A stretch of 64,000 nt of DNA from a bacterium M00.F.Ca.ET.205.01.1.1 (GCA_004791255.1 SRUQ01000004.1:1-64000); one strand, 5' to 3'; positions 30,188-39,957 are shown, numbered from the stretch's first letter. Notes: generated by a model from the sequence alone, not told the origin. Translations and numbers: made by a program.

Positions 30188-30772
30188 TCAACCCACCCAG
30201 GGCCCGGCGTAATCGGCATAAAGCTTTGCCGGGTCGGGCCGCGGCCGCTCCGGCGCCGGGCCGGCGTAGGAGCCGATATGGACGAAGCCGACGACGCGCT
30301 CCTGAGGCGCCAGTCCCAGGATCGCCCTGCCCTCCGGCACGTCGGAATACCAGTTGCTGATCATGTTGGTGCCATAGCCCAGCGCGTTGGCTGCCACCAT
30401 CAGATTCATCGCTGCCATGCCGCCGGATAGGAACATCTCCCATTGCGGAATTTTCGGGCTCTCCTTCGGCACCGATACGACGCCGATCACCAGCGGTGCG
30501 CGCGAAAACCGCGCCAGTTCCTGGTTGCGGCGGCCTTCCGGCAGCGGCCCCTCCCGTTGCTCGGCAAGTGCGGCCAGCATTTTGCCGATCTCGATGCGGG
30601 CATCGCCGCGGTAGAGAATGAACCGCCACGGCTCGAGCCGGCCGTGATCAGGCACGCGCGCAGCGGCGGCGATCATCGTGGCGATCTCGGCATCAGCAGG
30701 TGCCGGTTCCTTCAGATCGGGGATCGGCGCGGAGTTCCGGGTCAGCAGGTAATCGATGATCGGCGACGCCAT
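30188..30772 (-). CDS. Nitroreductase family protein
   Basis: The 194-residue protein has nitroreductase features: RVPDHGRLEPWRFILYRGD for FMN binding, a middle FLSGGMAAMNLMVAANALGYG, and a C-terminal ERVVGFVHIGSYAGPAPERP. It resembles the YdjA-type small nitroreductases. ATG 30772 has a GGAGA site upstream and fits the family start; an open extension to 30841 is unlikely. It is followed without a gap by the flavin reductase gene. Confidence 0.9.
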   Translation of the reverse strand: MASPIIDYLLTRNSAPIPDLKEPAPADAEIATMIAAAARVPDHGRLEPWRFILYRGDARIEIGKMLAALAEQREGPLPEGRRNQELARFSRAPLVIGVVSVPKESPKIPQWEMFLSGGMAAMNLMVAANALGYGTNMISNWYSDVPEGRAILGLAPQERVVGFVHIGSYAGPAPERPRPDPAKLYADYAGPWVG

Positions 30773-30935
30773 GGGCGCAAGTCTCCTGGAATTCAATTTT
30801 TGAGCTGAAGCGCGCCATCGGGCATCGGGCGGCTCGGGCATTGGCGCGGTATACGCCGATAAAGAGTGATCTAGCAGATGCGGATCAGACTCTTAAGCCT
30901 TGAAATTGCCATCGCCATGGGCTTCAACGCAAGGC

Positions 30936-31898
30936 ATGTTTGAGGGGCGCCTGCGTCTTATCCTGGTCTGGCTCTGCACCGTGCTGTTCCTGGCACCGGC
31001 TGCGACAGCCCATGCGCAGGAAAAGGACGGCGTCAGCGACCTGAAACTTCCCGGAATTTCGAGCTACGCGACGCCGAAGAGCGATACGCCGCTGGCGCTT
31101 GGCGGCGGTGGCGCCATCACGCTCTCCGCCCAGTTGACCGACAAGGGCACCGACATCGGCCGCGGCATCGTCTGGCGCGTTTTCAAGCCCGAATCCGTCA
31201 ACGGCAAACTGCCGATGGTCGCCTCGGCGCATGGTGGCACCGCCGTGTTCCAGCTCGAACCCGGCAGCTATCTGGTCCACGCCTCCTATGGCCGCGCCGG
31301 CGCCACCAAACGCATCACGGTGGGCAAGGACGCCAAGCGCGAGAGCGTCGTTCTCGACGCCGGCGGCTTGAAACTCGATGCGGTTCTGTCCGGCGGCGCA
31401 CACATCCCGCCGAAGAAACTGCGCTTCTCGATCTATGACGGCCATGCCGAACCCAATGGCGACCGGGCGCTGATTATCCCTGACGTCGAGCCCAACAGCG
31501 TGGTACGGCTGAACGCCGGCATCTACCACGTCGTCTCGACCTATGGCGCCGTCAACGCCGTCATCCGCTCCGACATCCGCGTCGAGGCTGGCAAGCTGAC
31601 CGAGGCAACGGTCGAGCATCGCGCCGCCGAGATCACCATGAAGCTGGTGCGCGAAGCCGGCGGCGAAGCCATCGCCGACACGTCGTGGTCGCTGCTCAAC
31701 GAATCCGGCGACCCGATCAAGGAGACCGTCGGCGCCTTCGCCTCGATGGTACTGGCCGAGGGCGACTACACCATCATCGCCAAGAACCGCGACCGCATCT
31801 ACCAGAAGGATTTCACGGTTGCGGCCGGGCAGAACCAGGAGATCGAGGTTCTGGCCAGCGAAGCCGCCGCGATGGACCCTGAAGAGGGCGCCGACTAG
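30936..31898 (+). CDS. Unnamed secreted protein with repeated beta-sandwich-like segments
   Basis: I do not assign a family. The 320-residue precursor has a Sec signal (LILVWLCTVLFLAPAATAHA, cleavage near residue 28). The mature protein carries three similar segments with a GxYxVxAxYG pattern: GSYLVHASYGRAGATKRITV, GIYHVVSTYGAVNAVIRSDI, and GDYTIIAKNRDRIYQKDFTV. This suggests repeated Ig-like or carboxypeptidase-regulatory-like beta units. It probably acts in the periplasm or envelope. ATG 30936 fits the signal peptide. It is convergent with the acyltransferase gene. Confidence 0.8.
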   Translation: MFEGRLRLILVWLCTVLFLAPAATAHAQEKDGVSDLKLPGISSYATPKSDTPLALGGGGAITLSAQLTDKGTDIGRGIVWRVFKPESVNGKLPMVASAHGGTAVFQLEPGSYLVHASYGRAGATKRITVGKDAKRESVVLDAGGLKLDAVLSGGAHIPPKKLRFSIYDGHAEPNGDRALIIPDVEPNSVVRLNAGIYHVVSTYGAVNAVIRSDIRVEAGKLTEATVEHRAAEITMKLVREAGGEAIADTSWSLLNESGDPIKETVGAFASMVLAEGDYTIIAKNRDRIYQKDFTVAAGQNQEIEVLASEAAAMDPEEGAD

Positions 31899-31902
31899 TT
31901 TT

Positions 31903-32841
31903 TCAGGCGGCCAGTTTGGTCCGCGCCGGCAAGAACGGAATCCGGCGACGCGGCGTTGGCGGCGCAAGGTCAAACACACCACGATAGAGCCGATCGAGCA
32001 ACAGCTTGCGGTCGCGCAGCGGCTCCAGCTCGCCCCAGCTCAACACATCGCCGACGCGCACGTCGATCGCCTTGCCGGACAGCCGCGCGAATTCGTGGAT
32101 CAGCATCGAAAGGCGCAGCGTCAGCGAAGCCTTACCGACAAATTTGGCGACGCGGCCGTCGCGCTCCGCCATGTTCATCGGGCCGCTGACCAGATGGAAC
32201 AGCCTGCCGTTCTGCCCGGAAAAATGCATCGGAATGACGGATGCCTTGGCATCCTGGACCAAGCGGGCCGGAAACATCTTCCACGGCAGGTCGCGCGCCC
32301 GGCCAAAGCCCTTGGGCGCGGTGGCAACGCCGCCAGCCGGGAACACCACGATGGTGACGCCCTCCTTCAAAAGCCGCACCGCCTCGTGGCGCACGGCCAT
32401 GTTGTTCTTCAGCGCATCCTTGGTTTCGGAGAAATCGATCGGAAGCGAATAGGGCTCCATCTCGCGGATCTTGAGCAAGTCCTTGTGGATCATCACCCGG
32501 AACGGCCGCCCCATCTGCTCGACCAGCGACAGCACGGCAATGCCGTCGCCAATGCCGAACGGATGGTTGGCGACGATCACCAGCGGTGTGTCCGGCAACT
32601 GCGCCGGCGGCCACTGGTCCGGCGTCTGCACCCGCACGTCGATGAGCTCGAGCATGCGGCTGAACACGCGCTCGCCGGTCGGCACCACCTGACGGCGCCA
32701 GAAATCATAGAGCGCCGCAAAGCGGTCGCGGCCGGACAGGCCCTCGATCGAATGGATGACCCAGCGCGTCAGCGCCGGCTGACGCGGATTGGCGTAGGAG
32801 AGCTCGGGAAATGGTCGTTCGCGCAATTTCAGCTTGAGCAT
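31903..32841 (-). CDS. PlsC-like acyltransferase (lysophospholipid or ornithine-lipid type)
   Basis: The 312-residue protein has acyltransferase motifs: NHPFGIGDG, with the catalytic His and Asp, and later VVFPAGGVATAP in the place of the FPEG motif. It transfers acyl groups to a lipid acceptor on the inner membrane face. The spacing of His and Asp (five residues between) resembles the haemolysin/OlsA-like branch rather than classical PlsC. The exact acceptor is unknown. It lies downstream of thrS but is separated from it by the thrS terminator. Confidence 0.85.
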   Translation of the reverse strand: MLKLKLRERPFPELSYANPRQPALTRWVIHSIEGLSGRDRFAALYDFWRRQVVPTGERVFSRMLELIDVRVQTPDQWPPAQLPDTPLVIVANHPFGIGDGIAVLSLVEQMGRPFRVMIHKDLLKIREMEPYSLPIDFSETKDALKNNMAVRHEAVRLLKEGVTIVVFPAGGVATAPKGFGRARDLPWKMFPARLVQDAKASVIPMHFSGQNGRLFHLVSGPMNMAERDGRVAKFVGKASLTLRLSMLIHEFARLSGKAIDVRVGDVLSWGELEPLRDRKLLLDRLYRGVFDLAPPTPRRRIPFLPARTKLAA

Positions 32842-32879
32842 CGGGGCTGGTTACAGGTTTGGCGTGACAAGGATATGAA

Positions 32880-32906
32880 AATGGCGGTGGATTGCCCACC
32901 GCCATT
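32880..32906 (-). terminator. Intrinsic terminator of thrS
   Basis: On the minus strand AATGGCGGTGG pairs perfectly over 11 bp with CCACCGCCATT around a 5-base loop, followed by a TTTTC run. It lies 20 bases after the thrS stop. Confidence 0.88.
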
Positions 32907-32926
32907 CGGTTTGCTTCGCCGCCGGA

Positions 32927-34903
32927 TCAGGCCGCGCGTTTGCGCTTCCGGTCGGGCGTGATCGCTTCCTCGGTCAGACGCGCGATCGCCTCTGCAAGCC
33001 CGAGCGATTCCTGGTCGCGCGAGCCGAGCCTGCGGATGTTGACCGTCTGCTCTTCCGCCTCGCGCTTGCCACAGACGAGGATGACCGGAACCTTGGCCAG
33101 CGAGTGCTCGCGGACCTTGTAGTTGATCTTCTCGTTGCGCAAATCCGCTTCCGCAAGCAGCCCAGCCGCCTTCAGCTTGGCCACGACCTCGGTCGCATAG
33201 CCGTCGGCATCCGACGTGATCGTCGCCACCACCACCTGCAGAGGCGCGAACCACAGCGGGAAATGACCGGAATAGTTCTCGATCAGGATGCCGAGGAAGC
33301 GCTCCATCGAACCGCAGATGGCGCGATGCACCATGACCGGCTGCTTCTTTTCCGAATCCGAGCCGATGTAGAAGGCGCCAAAACGCTCCGGCAGGTTGAA
33401 ATCGACCTGCGTGGTGCCGCACTGCCATTCGCGGCCGATGGCATCCTTCAGCACATATTCGAACTTCGGCCCGTAGAAGGCGCCCTCGCCCGGATTGATC
33501 GAGGTCTTGATCCGGTTGCCCGAACGGGCGCGAATCGTCTCCAGCACACCACCCATGATCGATTCCGCATGGTCCCAGGCCTCGTCGGTGCCGACGCGCT
33601 TGTCCGGCCGCGTCGACAGCTTCACGCTGATTTCGTCGAAGCCGAAATCGGCATAGGTCGAGAGGATCAGATCGTTGATGCGCAGGCATTCCGAGGCCAG
33701 TTGCTCCTCGGTGCAGAAGATGTGCGCATCGTCCTGCGTGAAGCCGCGCACGCGCATCAGCCCGTGCAGCGCGCCGGAAGGCTCGTAGCGGTGCACGTTG
33801 CCGAATTCTGCAAGCTTTACGGGCAATTCGCGATAAGACTTCAACCCATGCTTGAAGATTTGCACGTGGCCCGGGCAGTTCATCGGCTTCAGCGCGAACA
33901 CCCGGTCGTCGTCGGTATCGTCGCCAGCGACCGTCACCTTGAACATGGCGTCGCGATACCAGCCCCAGTGGCCCGACGTCTCCCAAAGGCTCTTGTCCAG
34001 AACCTGCGGCGCGTTGACCTCCTGGTAGCCCTGCTCGTCGAGCCGGCGGCGCATGTAGTTGACCAGGTTCTGGAACATCTTCCAGCCCTTGGCGTGCCAG
34101 AAGACGACGCCCGGCCCCTCTTCCTGGAAATGGAACAGGTCCATCTCGCGGCCGAGTTTTCGGTGGTCGCGCTTTTCGGCCTCTTCCAGCATCGTCTGGT
34201 AAGCGTCGAGCTGCGCCTGGTCGGCCCAGGCCGTGCCGTAGATGCGCGTCAGCATCGGGTTGTTCGAATCGCCGCGCCAATAGGCGCCGGCCACCTTCAT
34301 CAGCTTGAAAGCGCTGCCGATCTGCCCGGTCGAAGCCATGTGCGGGCCGCGGCAGAGATCGAACCAGTCGCCTTGCGCATAGATCTTGAGATCCTGGTCC
34401 TCGGGAATGGCGTCTATCAGTTCGAGCTTGTAGCGTTCGCCCTTGTCGGCGAAGACTTTTTTCGCCTTCTCGCGCGACCAGACTTCCTTGGTGAACGGCT
34501 TGTTGCGCGCGATGATCTCGCGCATCTTCTTCTCGATCACCGGGAAATCGTCCGGCGTAAACGGCTCGTTGCGGGCGAAGTCGTAGTAGAATCCGTTCTC
34601 GATGACCGGCCCGATGGTCACCTGCGTTCCCGGCCATATCTCCTGCACGGCTTCCGCCAGCACGTGCGCGGTGTCGTGGCGGATGAGTTCGAGCGCGCGC
34701 GCATCGTCGCGGGTGATGATCTCGACCTTGCCGGACTTGCCGAGTGGATCTGAGAGATCGCGCACGGTGCCGTCGATGGCATAGGCCACGGCCTTCTTGG
34801 CCAGCGACTTCGAGATCGATTCAGCAAGGCCGGAACCAGTCATCGCCGCGTCGTAATCGCGGACGGAGCCATCGGGAAATGTCAGGGAAACGGAATTCAG
34901 CAT
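32927..34903 (-). CDS. thrS: Threonyl-tRNA synthetase
   Basis: The 658-residue class II synthetase has the expected order: TGS domain (about 1-62), editing/SAD domain with [12 protein letters not shown] and a later [12 protein letters not shown] segment, catalytic core with [19 protein letters not shown] and motif 2 [20 protein letters not shown], then motif 3 [19 protein letters not shown] and an anticodon-binding domain. ATG 34903 has AGGAG seven bases upstream. A classic intrinsic terminator follows. The full length indicates a functional housekeeping gene. Confidence 0.98.
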   Translation of the reverse strand: MLNSVSLTFPDGSVRDYDAAMTGSGLAESISKSLAKKAVAYAIDGTVRDLSDPLGKSGKVEIITRDDARALELIRHDTAHVLAEAVQEIWPGTQVTIGPVIENGFYYDFARNEPFTPDDFPVIEKKMREIIARNKPFTKEVWSREKAKKVFADKGERYKLELIDAIPEDQDLKIYAQGDWFDLCRGPHMASTGQIGSAFKLMKVAGAYWRGDSNNPMLTRIYGTAWADQAQLDAYQTMLEEAEKRDHRKLGREMDLFHFQEEGPGVVFWHAKGWKMFQNLVNYMRRRLDEQGYQEVNAPQVLDKSLWETSGHWGWYRDAMFKVTVAGDDTDDDRVFALKPMNCPGHVQIFKHGLKSYRELPVKLAEFGNVHRYEPSGALHGLMRVRGFTQDDAHIFCTEEQLASECLRINDLILSTYADFGFDEISVKLSTRPDKRVGTDEAWDHAESIMGGVLETIRARSGNRIKTSINPGEGAFYGPKFEYVLKDAIGREWQCGTTQVDFNLPERFGAFYIGSDSEKKQPVMVHRAICGSMERFLGILIENYSGHFPLWFAPLQVVVATITSDADGYATEVVAKLKAAGLLAEADLRNEKINYKVREHSLAKVPVILVCGKREAEEQTVNIRRLGSRDQESLGLAEAIARLTEEAITPDRKRKRAA

Positions 34904-35143
34904 CAGAGTTCTCCTATCCAGTCCCGCAAACGAGCGCGGGTGGTAAAATGCTCGTCGTCAGCGGTTTGGGGCTGCGACAGGCATCAGGTTAGCCGGAGGC
35001 GTCCGGCAGCGGGCGGGTTTTAGTGGCAGTGTGGCGTCAGGTAAAGAGCGCTGAGTGGCCTCCCGTCAGGAAATGTCGCCAGAGATGTCGCAGATCGACG
35101 ACAAGGCTTGCCAATCCGGGTTCTATCAACTGGGATCGTCAAC

Positions 35144-35980
35144 ATGGAGAACGCTACACCCAGCCGAACCGCTCTTGGCGTTGCACGCATGAGGGCTCTG
35201 CATCAGTTTTCGCCCGAGGCAGGCCTGTTTCGCGATCCATATGCGATCGCGATTCTGGGCGAAGCGGCTCCTGCGGCACAGGATCTTGAGCAGGAAGATG
35301 AGCGTAACCAGCGCATGCGCCTGTTCGTGGCCGCGCGCTCCCGTCTGGCCGAGGACCGGCTGGCGGCGGCGGTGCGCCGCGGCATCCGGCAGCTCGTCGT
35401 GCTTGGGGCCGGCCTCGATACCTTTTCGCTGCGCAATCCGTATCCGGATCTCGGGGTGTTCGAAGTCGACCACCCGGCCACTCAAGCCTGGAAACGCAAA
35501 TGCATTGCCGATAGCGGTCTTGCCGAGCCGCCCACCACCAGATTCGTGCCCGTCGATTTCGAGCGGCAAAGCCTGTCTGCGGAATTGGCTGCCGCCGGTT
35601 TGCGGTCGACTGAGCCGGCCTTCTTCATCTGGCTGGGCGTTGTCCCTTATCTGACGAAGGAGGCGATCTTCGACACTCTGTCCTGGATAGCCCGTGTCGC
35701 CGGCTCAGAGGTGGTGTTCGACTATAGCGAGCCGGCCGAGAACCGCGATGCGGCGGGACAGGCTGCGCTGGCCTTCTACGCCGCGCGCGTTGCGTCTGTC
35801 GGAGAGCCATGGATCAGTTTCTTTGTTCCCGGTGATCTGGCTAAATCCCTCACCGGGTTGGGTTTCGACGAAATCGAAGACCTCGAAAGCAGCGATATCT
35901 TCGCCCGCTTGGCGAGAGCGCCGAGACCAGTGGCAAGCAATTCCGGCGGCCACCTCATCCGGGCCCGCCGAAGCGGCTGA
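35144..35980 (+). CDS. Class I SAM-dependent methyltransferase (LCMT/PPM-like)
   Basis: The 278-residue protein has the leucine-carboxyl-methyltransferase-like pattern: VVLGAGLDTFSLRNPYPD for SAM binding, VFEVDHPATQAWKR with the acidic loop, and FFIWLGVVPYLTKEAIFDTL. Members methylate carboxyl or hydroxyl groups of small molecules; the substrate is unknown. ATG 35144 fits the family start though its ribosome binding site is weak. It is divergent from thrS and convergent with the beta-lactamase. Confidence 0.87.
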   Translation: MENATPSRTALGVARMRALHQFSPEAGLFRDPYAIAILGEAAPAAQDLEQEDERNQRMRLFVAARSRLAEDRLAAAVRRGIRQLVVLGAGLDTFSLRNPYPDLGVFEVDHPATQAWKRKCIADSGLAEPPTTRFVPVDFERQSLSAELAAAGLRSTEPAFFIWLGVVPYLTKEAIFDTLSWIARVAGSEVVFDYSEPAENRDAAGQAALAFYAARVASVGEPWISFFVPGDLAKSLTGLGFDEIEDLESSDIFARLARAPRPVASNSGGHLIRARRSG

Positions 35981-35987
35981 GCGGGAT

Positions 35988-36806
35988 TCAGTCCACCAAT
36001 TGCGGCAGGTCCCTCAGGAACGCGGCGCGCGTCGCCGGCCCCTTCGGCATGTCGCTTCGCTTCGTATCGACGACGAGCCGGGCGAACACGATCTGGCGGC
36101 CGTCCTTCTGCGCCCAGCCGACAAACCAGCCGAGCGAGCGCTTGTCCTTGCCGCCCTCGCCGAGCCCGGTGGTGCCGGTCTTTCCCTGGACGGTCCAATC
36201 GCTGGCCTTGAAGCTCGGGATGATGGCGCGCGTCATGTCGTGCGCCTTGGCCGACACCGGCATCTTGCCGGCGAGCAGCTGGCGCAGGAACGCAACCTGC
36301 TCGACCGGCGTAATCTTCAGCGAGGAGTTGACCCAGGAGTGTGTCAGCCCATCATCCTTGCCAGGATTGCCGGAAACATCTGAATTGCCGTAGCTGAACT
36401 TCGATACATAGCCGGCAAGCTTCTCGCTGCCGAGCCGGCGGGTGATCTCGCGCGAGAACCATATGATAGAATCGCGCTCCCAGGTCACCGGATCGACGGT
36501 TTTCTGGTCGCGCTTCACCGCGTTGAACTCGGGCTTGTAGTCCCAGCTCGGCGTATGCTCGTCGGTCAGGATCCCGGCGTCGTAGCCGATCAGCGCCAGC
36601 GGCACCTTGAACGTCGAGGCGGGGCTAAACCGCTGGTCGCACACCCCGTCCTGGTAAAGCGTCTTGCCGCTCTGTGCATCGGCGATCAGCGTGCATTGGA
36701 TATCGCCAAGCGGCGCCGATTGTGCGCGCATCGGAAACCCGAGCAGCCAGGCGAGCAGGAACAGAACCGCGGCCAGGATGAAGGGAAGACGGTCAATGTT
36801 ACGCAT
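35988..36806 (-). CDS. Class D (OXA-type) beta-lactamase
   Basis: The 272-residue precursor has a signal peptide (about 1-30). The active-site motifs of serine beta-lactamases of class D are present: STFK at 64-67 (Ser64, Lys67), YGN at 139-141, and KTG at 209-211. Class D enzymes hydrolyse beta-lactams through a carbamylated lysine in the periplasm. The codon use resembles neighbouring genes and no mobile element is near, so it is probably an intrinsic chromosomal gene. ATG 36806 was chosen to begin just before the signal peptide. Confidence 0.93.
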   Translation of the reverse strand: MRNIDRLPFILAAVLFLLAWLLGFPMRAQSAPLGDIQCTLIADAQSGKTLYQDGVCDQRFSPASTFKVPLALIGYDAGILTDEHTPSWDYKPEFNAVKRDQKTVDPVTWERDSIIWFSREITRRLGSEKLAGYVSKFSYGNSDVSGNPGKDDGLTHSWVNSSLKITPVEQVAFLRQLLAGKMPVSAKAHDMTRAIIPSFKASDWTVQGKTGTTGLGEGGKDKRSLGWFVGWAQKDGRQIVFARLVVDTKRSDMPKGPATRAAFLRDLPQLVD

Positions 36807-36953
36807 GGGATGCTCGCTCCAGAGGGGATTCACGAGCGGGCTTAGCGAGGTCTCTTGTCTCGATTTTGTCTCAAATGCGCAGTCTTTGTGCACGCTTGCA
36901 TTAACCCTACCGGATCGTAAACGGGCCTGGCCGCGAACGCCTGACCGGCACGA

Positions 36954-37322
36954 TCAGCCCCGCGCTTTGCCGCGCTTGCGTCCGACCGTCCAGTATCGCC
37001 AGGGCGCGAACCAGACATAGCGATCCGCCAGCACTTCCGGCACAAGGTCGATGCCGTGCGTGCCGAACGGACCGCAGCGCGCCACCCGGAACAATCCCAT
37101 CCAGCCGCCGGCCCACAGGCCATGGCGGGCAATCGCCTCATGTGCATATTCCGAACAGGTCGGCAGATGCCGGCATGAATTGCCGACAAAGCCGGAAAGC
37201 GTGAGCTGGTAAAGACGCACGAGCGACGTACCAAACAAACGGCCCGGCGTCTTGCGCCACGGACCTGGCCAGTTGCGGCCGCGCCCTGGTGGCCTGGCAC
37301 TATGCGCATGCGGGTCGTGCAC
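36954..37322 (-). CDS. yidD: Membrane protein insertion efficiency factor YidD
   Basis: The 122-residue protein has the YidD core: LVRLYQLTLSGFVGNSCRHL, then PTCSEYAHEAIARHGLWAGG, then RVARCGPFGTHGIDLVP, with the three conserved cysteines. YidD is a small inner-membrane-associated protein that helps YidC-dependent insertion. I chose GTG 37322 because GGAG lies eight bases upstream and the following HDPHAHSARPPG is a common rhizobial N-terminal extension; no ATG is available at that position. The usual rpmH-rnpA-yidC neighbours are absent, as in many alphaproteobacteria. Confidence 0.92.
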   Translation of the reverse strand: MHDPHAHSARPPGRGRNWPGPWRKTPGRLFGTSLVRLYQLTLSGFVGNSCRHLPTCSEYAHEAIARHGLWAGGWMGLFRVARCGPFGTHGIDLVPEVLADRYVWFAPWRYWTVGRKRGKARG

Positions 37323-37396
37323 CGCAGTCTCCGTGTCGACTTTTCCCAGCGATAGATGTGGGCTTCGCCATGAGAAGGCAATCCCTGCCCCCGCTG

Positions 37397-37573
37397 TCAC
37401 CGACGGGCGCGGCGGAACGGCTGCCCGCCGAGCGAAGGCGCCCAACGGCCAGGGCTGACCGGCTCTCCCGCCCGCTTAGCATGCGGTCTTTCGTCATGCC
37501 CCGGAATTTCGTGGTGCCATTGAAACGTGACGATCCGCATGACATCGCCAAAGATGCTCAGGACCTGGATCAT
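37397..37573 (-). CDS. Possible small protein (58 aa), divergent from the LysR gene
   Basis: This open frame is not recognised. It starts with MIQVLSIFGDVMRIVTFQW and ends in a basic tail, QPFRRARR. A GGAG ribosome binding site lies seven bases before the ATG at 37573, which supports translation. It is head to head with the LysR-type regulator, a usual position for a LysR target gene. Without homologues it remains a candidate. Confidence 0.45.
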   Translation of the reverse strand: MIQVLSIFGDVMRIVTFQWHHEIPGHDERPHAKRAGEPVSPGRWAPSLGGQPFRRARR

Positions 37574-37585
37574 TGTCGGTCTCCT

Positions 37586-37633
37586 TTGACACGATTAGAC
37601 CGCTACTGGCCTTGGTCTTCAAACGAGTATAAT
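37586..37633 (+). promoter_or_regulatory. Possible promoter elements before the LysR gene
   Basis: A perfect TTGACA lies at 37586-37591 and a perfect TATAAT at 37628-37633, 25 bases before the start codon of the LysR gene. They are 36 bases apart, so they cannot form one promoter; each would need another, weaker partner. The TATAAT is the better candidate for LysR transcription. Confidence 0.3.
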
Positions 37634-37657
37634 TTCCACGTCGGATAATCCTGGGTT

Positions 37658-38581
37658 ATGCGAGTGAAGCGCGGACGCTTGCCATTGACGGCACTGAGAA
37701 GCTTCGAGGCGGCCGGCCGCCATCTGAGTTTCAGCAAGGCCGCCGAGGAGCTTTTCGTCTCGCAGGCTGCGATCAGCCGGCAGATCCGCGAACTCGAAAC
37801 GTTTTTACGCCAGCCTTTGTTCGAACGCCACCATCGCCGCGTCGAGTTGACGGATGCCGGCCGCAGATTGCTCGCCCAATTGGTCAGAAGTTTCGACGCT
37901 ATCGACCGCCTGCTCAGGGAATTGGTCGCGACCCCGGCCCAGTCCGTGGTTCGCGTCAGCGTCGAGCCATCGCTTGCCGCCGTCTGGCTGGTGCCGAGGC
38001 TCAACCGCTTTCGCCACTTGCGGCCCGATATCGACGTTTCCCTCGAAGTCGATCCCAGGGTGATCGAGTTCCGCGGCGACCAGCCCGAACTTGCCTTGCG
38101 TTTCAGCGCGAACGCAAGGTCCTGGCCCCGTAGCGAGGCCGAGCGGCTTGCCCCAACCGTCGATTCGCCGGTTCTGTCGCCTGCGTTGCTCGCCTCGGGC
38201 CCTGTCCTGGAGACACCGGCCGACCTTGGCCGCTACACGCTTTTGCACGAGGAGAACCGCCAAGGCTGGGCGCGCTGGTTCGAGGCGGCGGGCGTGCCCG
38301 CCGATGCCGTGGCCGCGCGTGGCCCGATGCTCGCAGACGCCTCGCTTTCGAAGCAGGCCGCACTACTCGGCCATGGCGTGGCGCTGGGCGACCTCCTGCA
38401 GATCGGCGAGGAAATCGCCTCCGGCGTGCTGATCAAGCCGTTCGACATCGACGTCGCATCCGGTGCCTACTGGCTGGTGGCGAGGAGTTTGAAGGACCTG
38501 TCGGAGCCAGCCACGGCTTTCGCTAACTGGCTGAGAAGCGAATTCGCCGAAAGCCGGCGGGCACTGAAAACGCAGGCTTGA
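37658..38581 (+). CDS. LysR-type transcriptional regulator (GcvA-like)
   Basis: The 307-residue protein has an N-terminal winged helix: LPLTALRSFEAAGRHLSFSK, AAEELFVSQAAISRQIREL, and a substrate-binding domain from about residue 95 (VVRVSVEPSLAAVWLVPRL). The N-terminal pattern is that of the GcvA group of LysR regulators, but no gcv gene is near. The target may be the divergent small gene at 37397-37573. The nearby beta-lactamase raises an AmpR-like role as a possibility, unsupported by position. Confidence 0.92.
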   Translation: MRVKRGRLPLTALRSFEAAGRHLSFSKAAEELFVSQAAISRQIRELETFLRQPLFERHHRRVELTDAGRRLLAQLVRSFDAIDRLLRELVATPAQSVVRVSVEPSLAAVWLVPRLNRFRHLRPDIDVSLEVDPRVIEFRGDQPELALRFSANARSWPRSEAERLAPTVDSPVLSPALLASGPVLETPADLGRYTLLHEENRQGWARWFEAAGVPADAVAARGPMLADASLSKQAALLGHGVALGDLLQIGEEIASGVLIKPFDIDVASGAYWLVARSLKDLSEPATAFANWLRSEFAESRRALKTQA

Positions 38582-38633
38582 CCCACGTTCGCAATATCCA
38601 TTTCTGGCGGTCCGCTTCGTGACTTCTCTTTGG

Positions 38634-39080
38634 TCAGGCCGCTTCTTCTGCGCGCTTCTTCTCGATCTGACCGATCGCGTCGACCACGGCATCGAAGGTC
38701 AGCATTGTCGAGGCATGGCGCGCCTTGTAGTCGCGCACCGGCTCCAAATATCGGAGGTCGGCGAAGCGGCCTTCCGGCGGCGCGCCGTTCTCCTTCAGCA
38801 TCTTCAGCATGGTTTCGCGCACCGCCCGCAATTCCTCGGCACTGGCGCCGACGACATGCTGCGCCATGATCGAGGACGACGCCTGGCCGAGCGCACAGGC
38901 CTTCACGTCGTGGGCGAAATCGGTGACCACGCCATCGCTCATCCTGAGGTCTACAGTGACGGTCGAACCGCACAGCTTGGAATGCGCCTTGGCACTGGCG
39001 TCGGGGTGATCGAGCCGTCCGATGCGCGCGATGTTTCCGGCAAAACCGAGAATTTTCGCGTTATAGACATCGTTGATCAT
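38634..39080 (-). CDS. Iron-sulfur cluster scaffold protein (NifU-N/SufU-like)
   Basis: The 148-residue protein matches the IscU/SufU fold: [20 protein letters not shown], a first cluster ligand in [12 protein letters not shown], and a second in [14 protein letters not shown]. At the place of the third conserved cysteine the sequence reads [13 protein letters not shown], so that ligand is missing or replaced by His or Ser. ATG 39080 was chosen over an upstream TTG because it gives the usual family start. It is divergent from folE. It may act in cluster assembly or transfer, perhaps not as a classical scaffold. Confidence 0.82.
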   Translation of the reverse strand: MINDVYNAKILGFAGNIARIGRLDHPDASAKAHSKLCGSTVTVDLRMSDGVVTDFAHDVKACALGQASSSIMAQHVVGASAEELRAVRETMLKMLKENGAPPEGRFADLRYLEPVRDYKARHASTMLTFDAVVDAIGQIEKKRAEEAA

Positions 39081-39321
39081 TTTTTTCCAATCCGTCGCCG
39101 CCAAGCGAACAGCGATTGCCGCTGACGCGTCTTCCTTTCGCTCGCTGCGCCCTTATATAATGGTCGCAGTCCGGTATCGACAAGGCGACGAGAGCCGCGT
39201 GTCCTTGCCAAAATTGTTCACGCCGCTTACGGGGCTGGAGACTGGGCGAGTTTCCGACACCGAAAGGTCGTGGTCCGTTCAACTCGTTCCTCCAGCGAGA
39301 GGAACTACGGGAGACGCCTTT

Positions 39322-39957
39322 ATGGATGCCGTCATCAAGAAACTCATGCCCCAGTCAGCCTACATGGAAAAGCCGGTCACCGACCGGCCGAGCGAAGCCG
39401 AGGTCGAAGCCGCCGTGCACACGCTTTTGCGCTGGACAGGCGACAACCCGGACCGCGAAGGGCTGATCGATACGCCCAAGCGCGTGGCCAAGGCCTTCCG
39501 CGAGATGTTCGGCGGCTACGACATGTGCCCGGCCGAAGAGCTTGGCCGCACCTTCGAGGAGGTTGCCGGCTATGACGACCTCGTCATCGTCAGGGATATC
39601 AAGTTCCACTCGCATTGCGAACACCACATGGTGCCGATCATCGGCAAGGCGCATGTCGGCTACCTGCCCGACGGCAAGGTCGTCGGCCTGTCCAAGATCG
39701 CGCGTGTGGTCGACATCTTCGCCCATCGCCTGCAGACGCAGGAAGCGCTGACGGCGCAGATCGCCGGTGTCATCCAGGATGTGCTCAACCCACGCGGCGT
39801 CGCCGTGATGATCGAGGCTGAGCATATGTGCATGGCCATGCGCGGCATCCGCAAACAGGGTTCAACCACGCTGACCTCGACCTTTACCGGTGTCTTCAAG
39901 GATACGCCGGAGGAACAGGTTCGTTTCGTCACCATGGTGCGCGGCGGCGGGGCGTAA
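39322..39957 (+). CDS. folE: GTP cyclohydrolase I
   Basis: The 211-residue enzyme converts GTP to dihydroneopterin triphosphate, the first step to tetrahydrofolate. Zinc-binding and catalytic motifs are visible: [20 protein letters not shown] and the second zinc cysteine in [25 protein letters not shown] is typical of the N-terminal domain. ATG 39322 follows GGGAG at 39309-39313; the long open frame before it is non-coding. hisI follows 18 bases downstream. Confidence 0.97.
   Translation: MDAVIKKLMPQSAYMEKPVTDRPSEAEVEAAVHTLLRWTGDNPDREGLIDTPKRVAKAFREMFGGYDMCPAEELGRTFEEVAGYDDLVIVRDIKFHSHCEHHMVPIIGKAHVGYLPDGKVVGLSKIARVVDIFAHRLQTQEALTAQIAGVIQDVLNPRGVAVMIEAEHMCMAMRGIRKQGSTTLTSTFTGVFKDTPEEQVRFVTMVRGGGA

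Noticed and set aside
33104-34753. 549-codon open frame antisense to thrS
   Set aside because: Shadow of thrS; composition is not protein-like.
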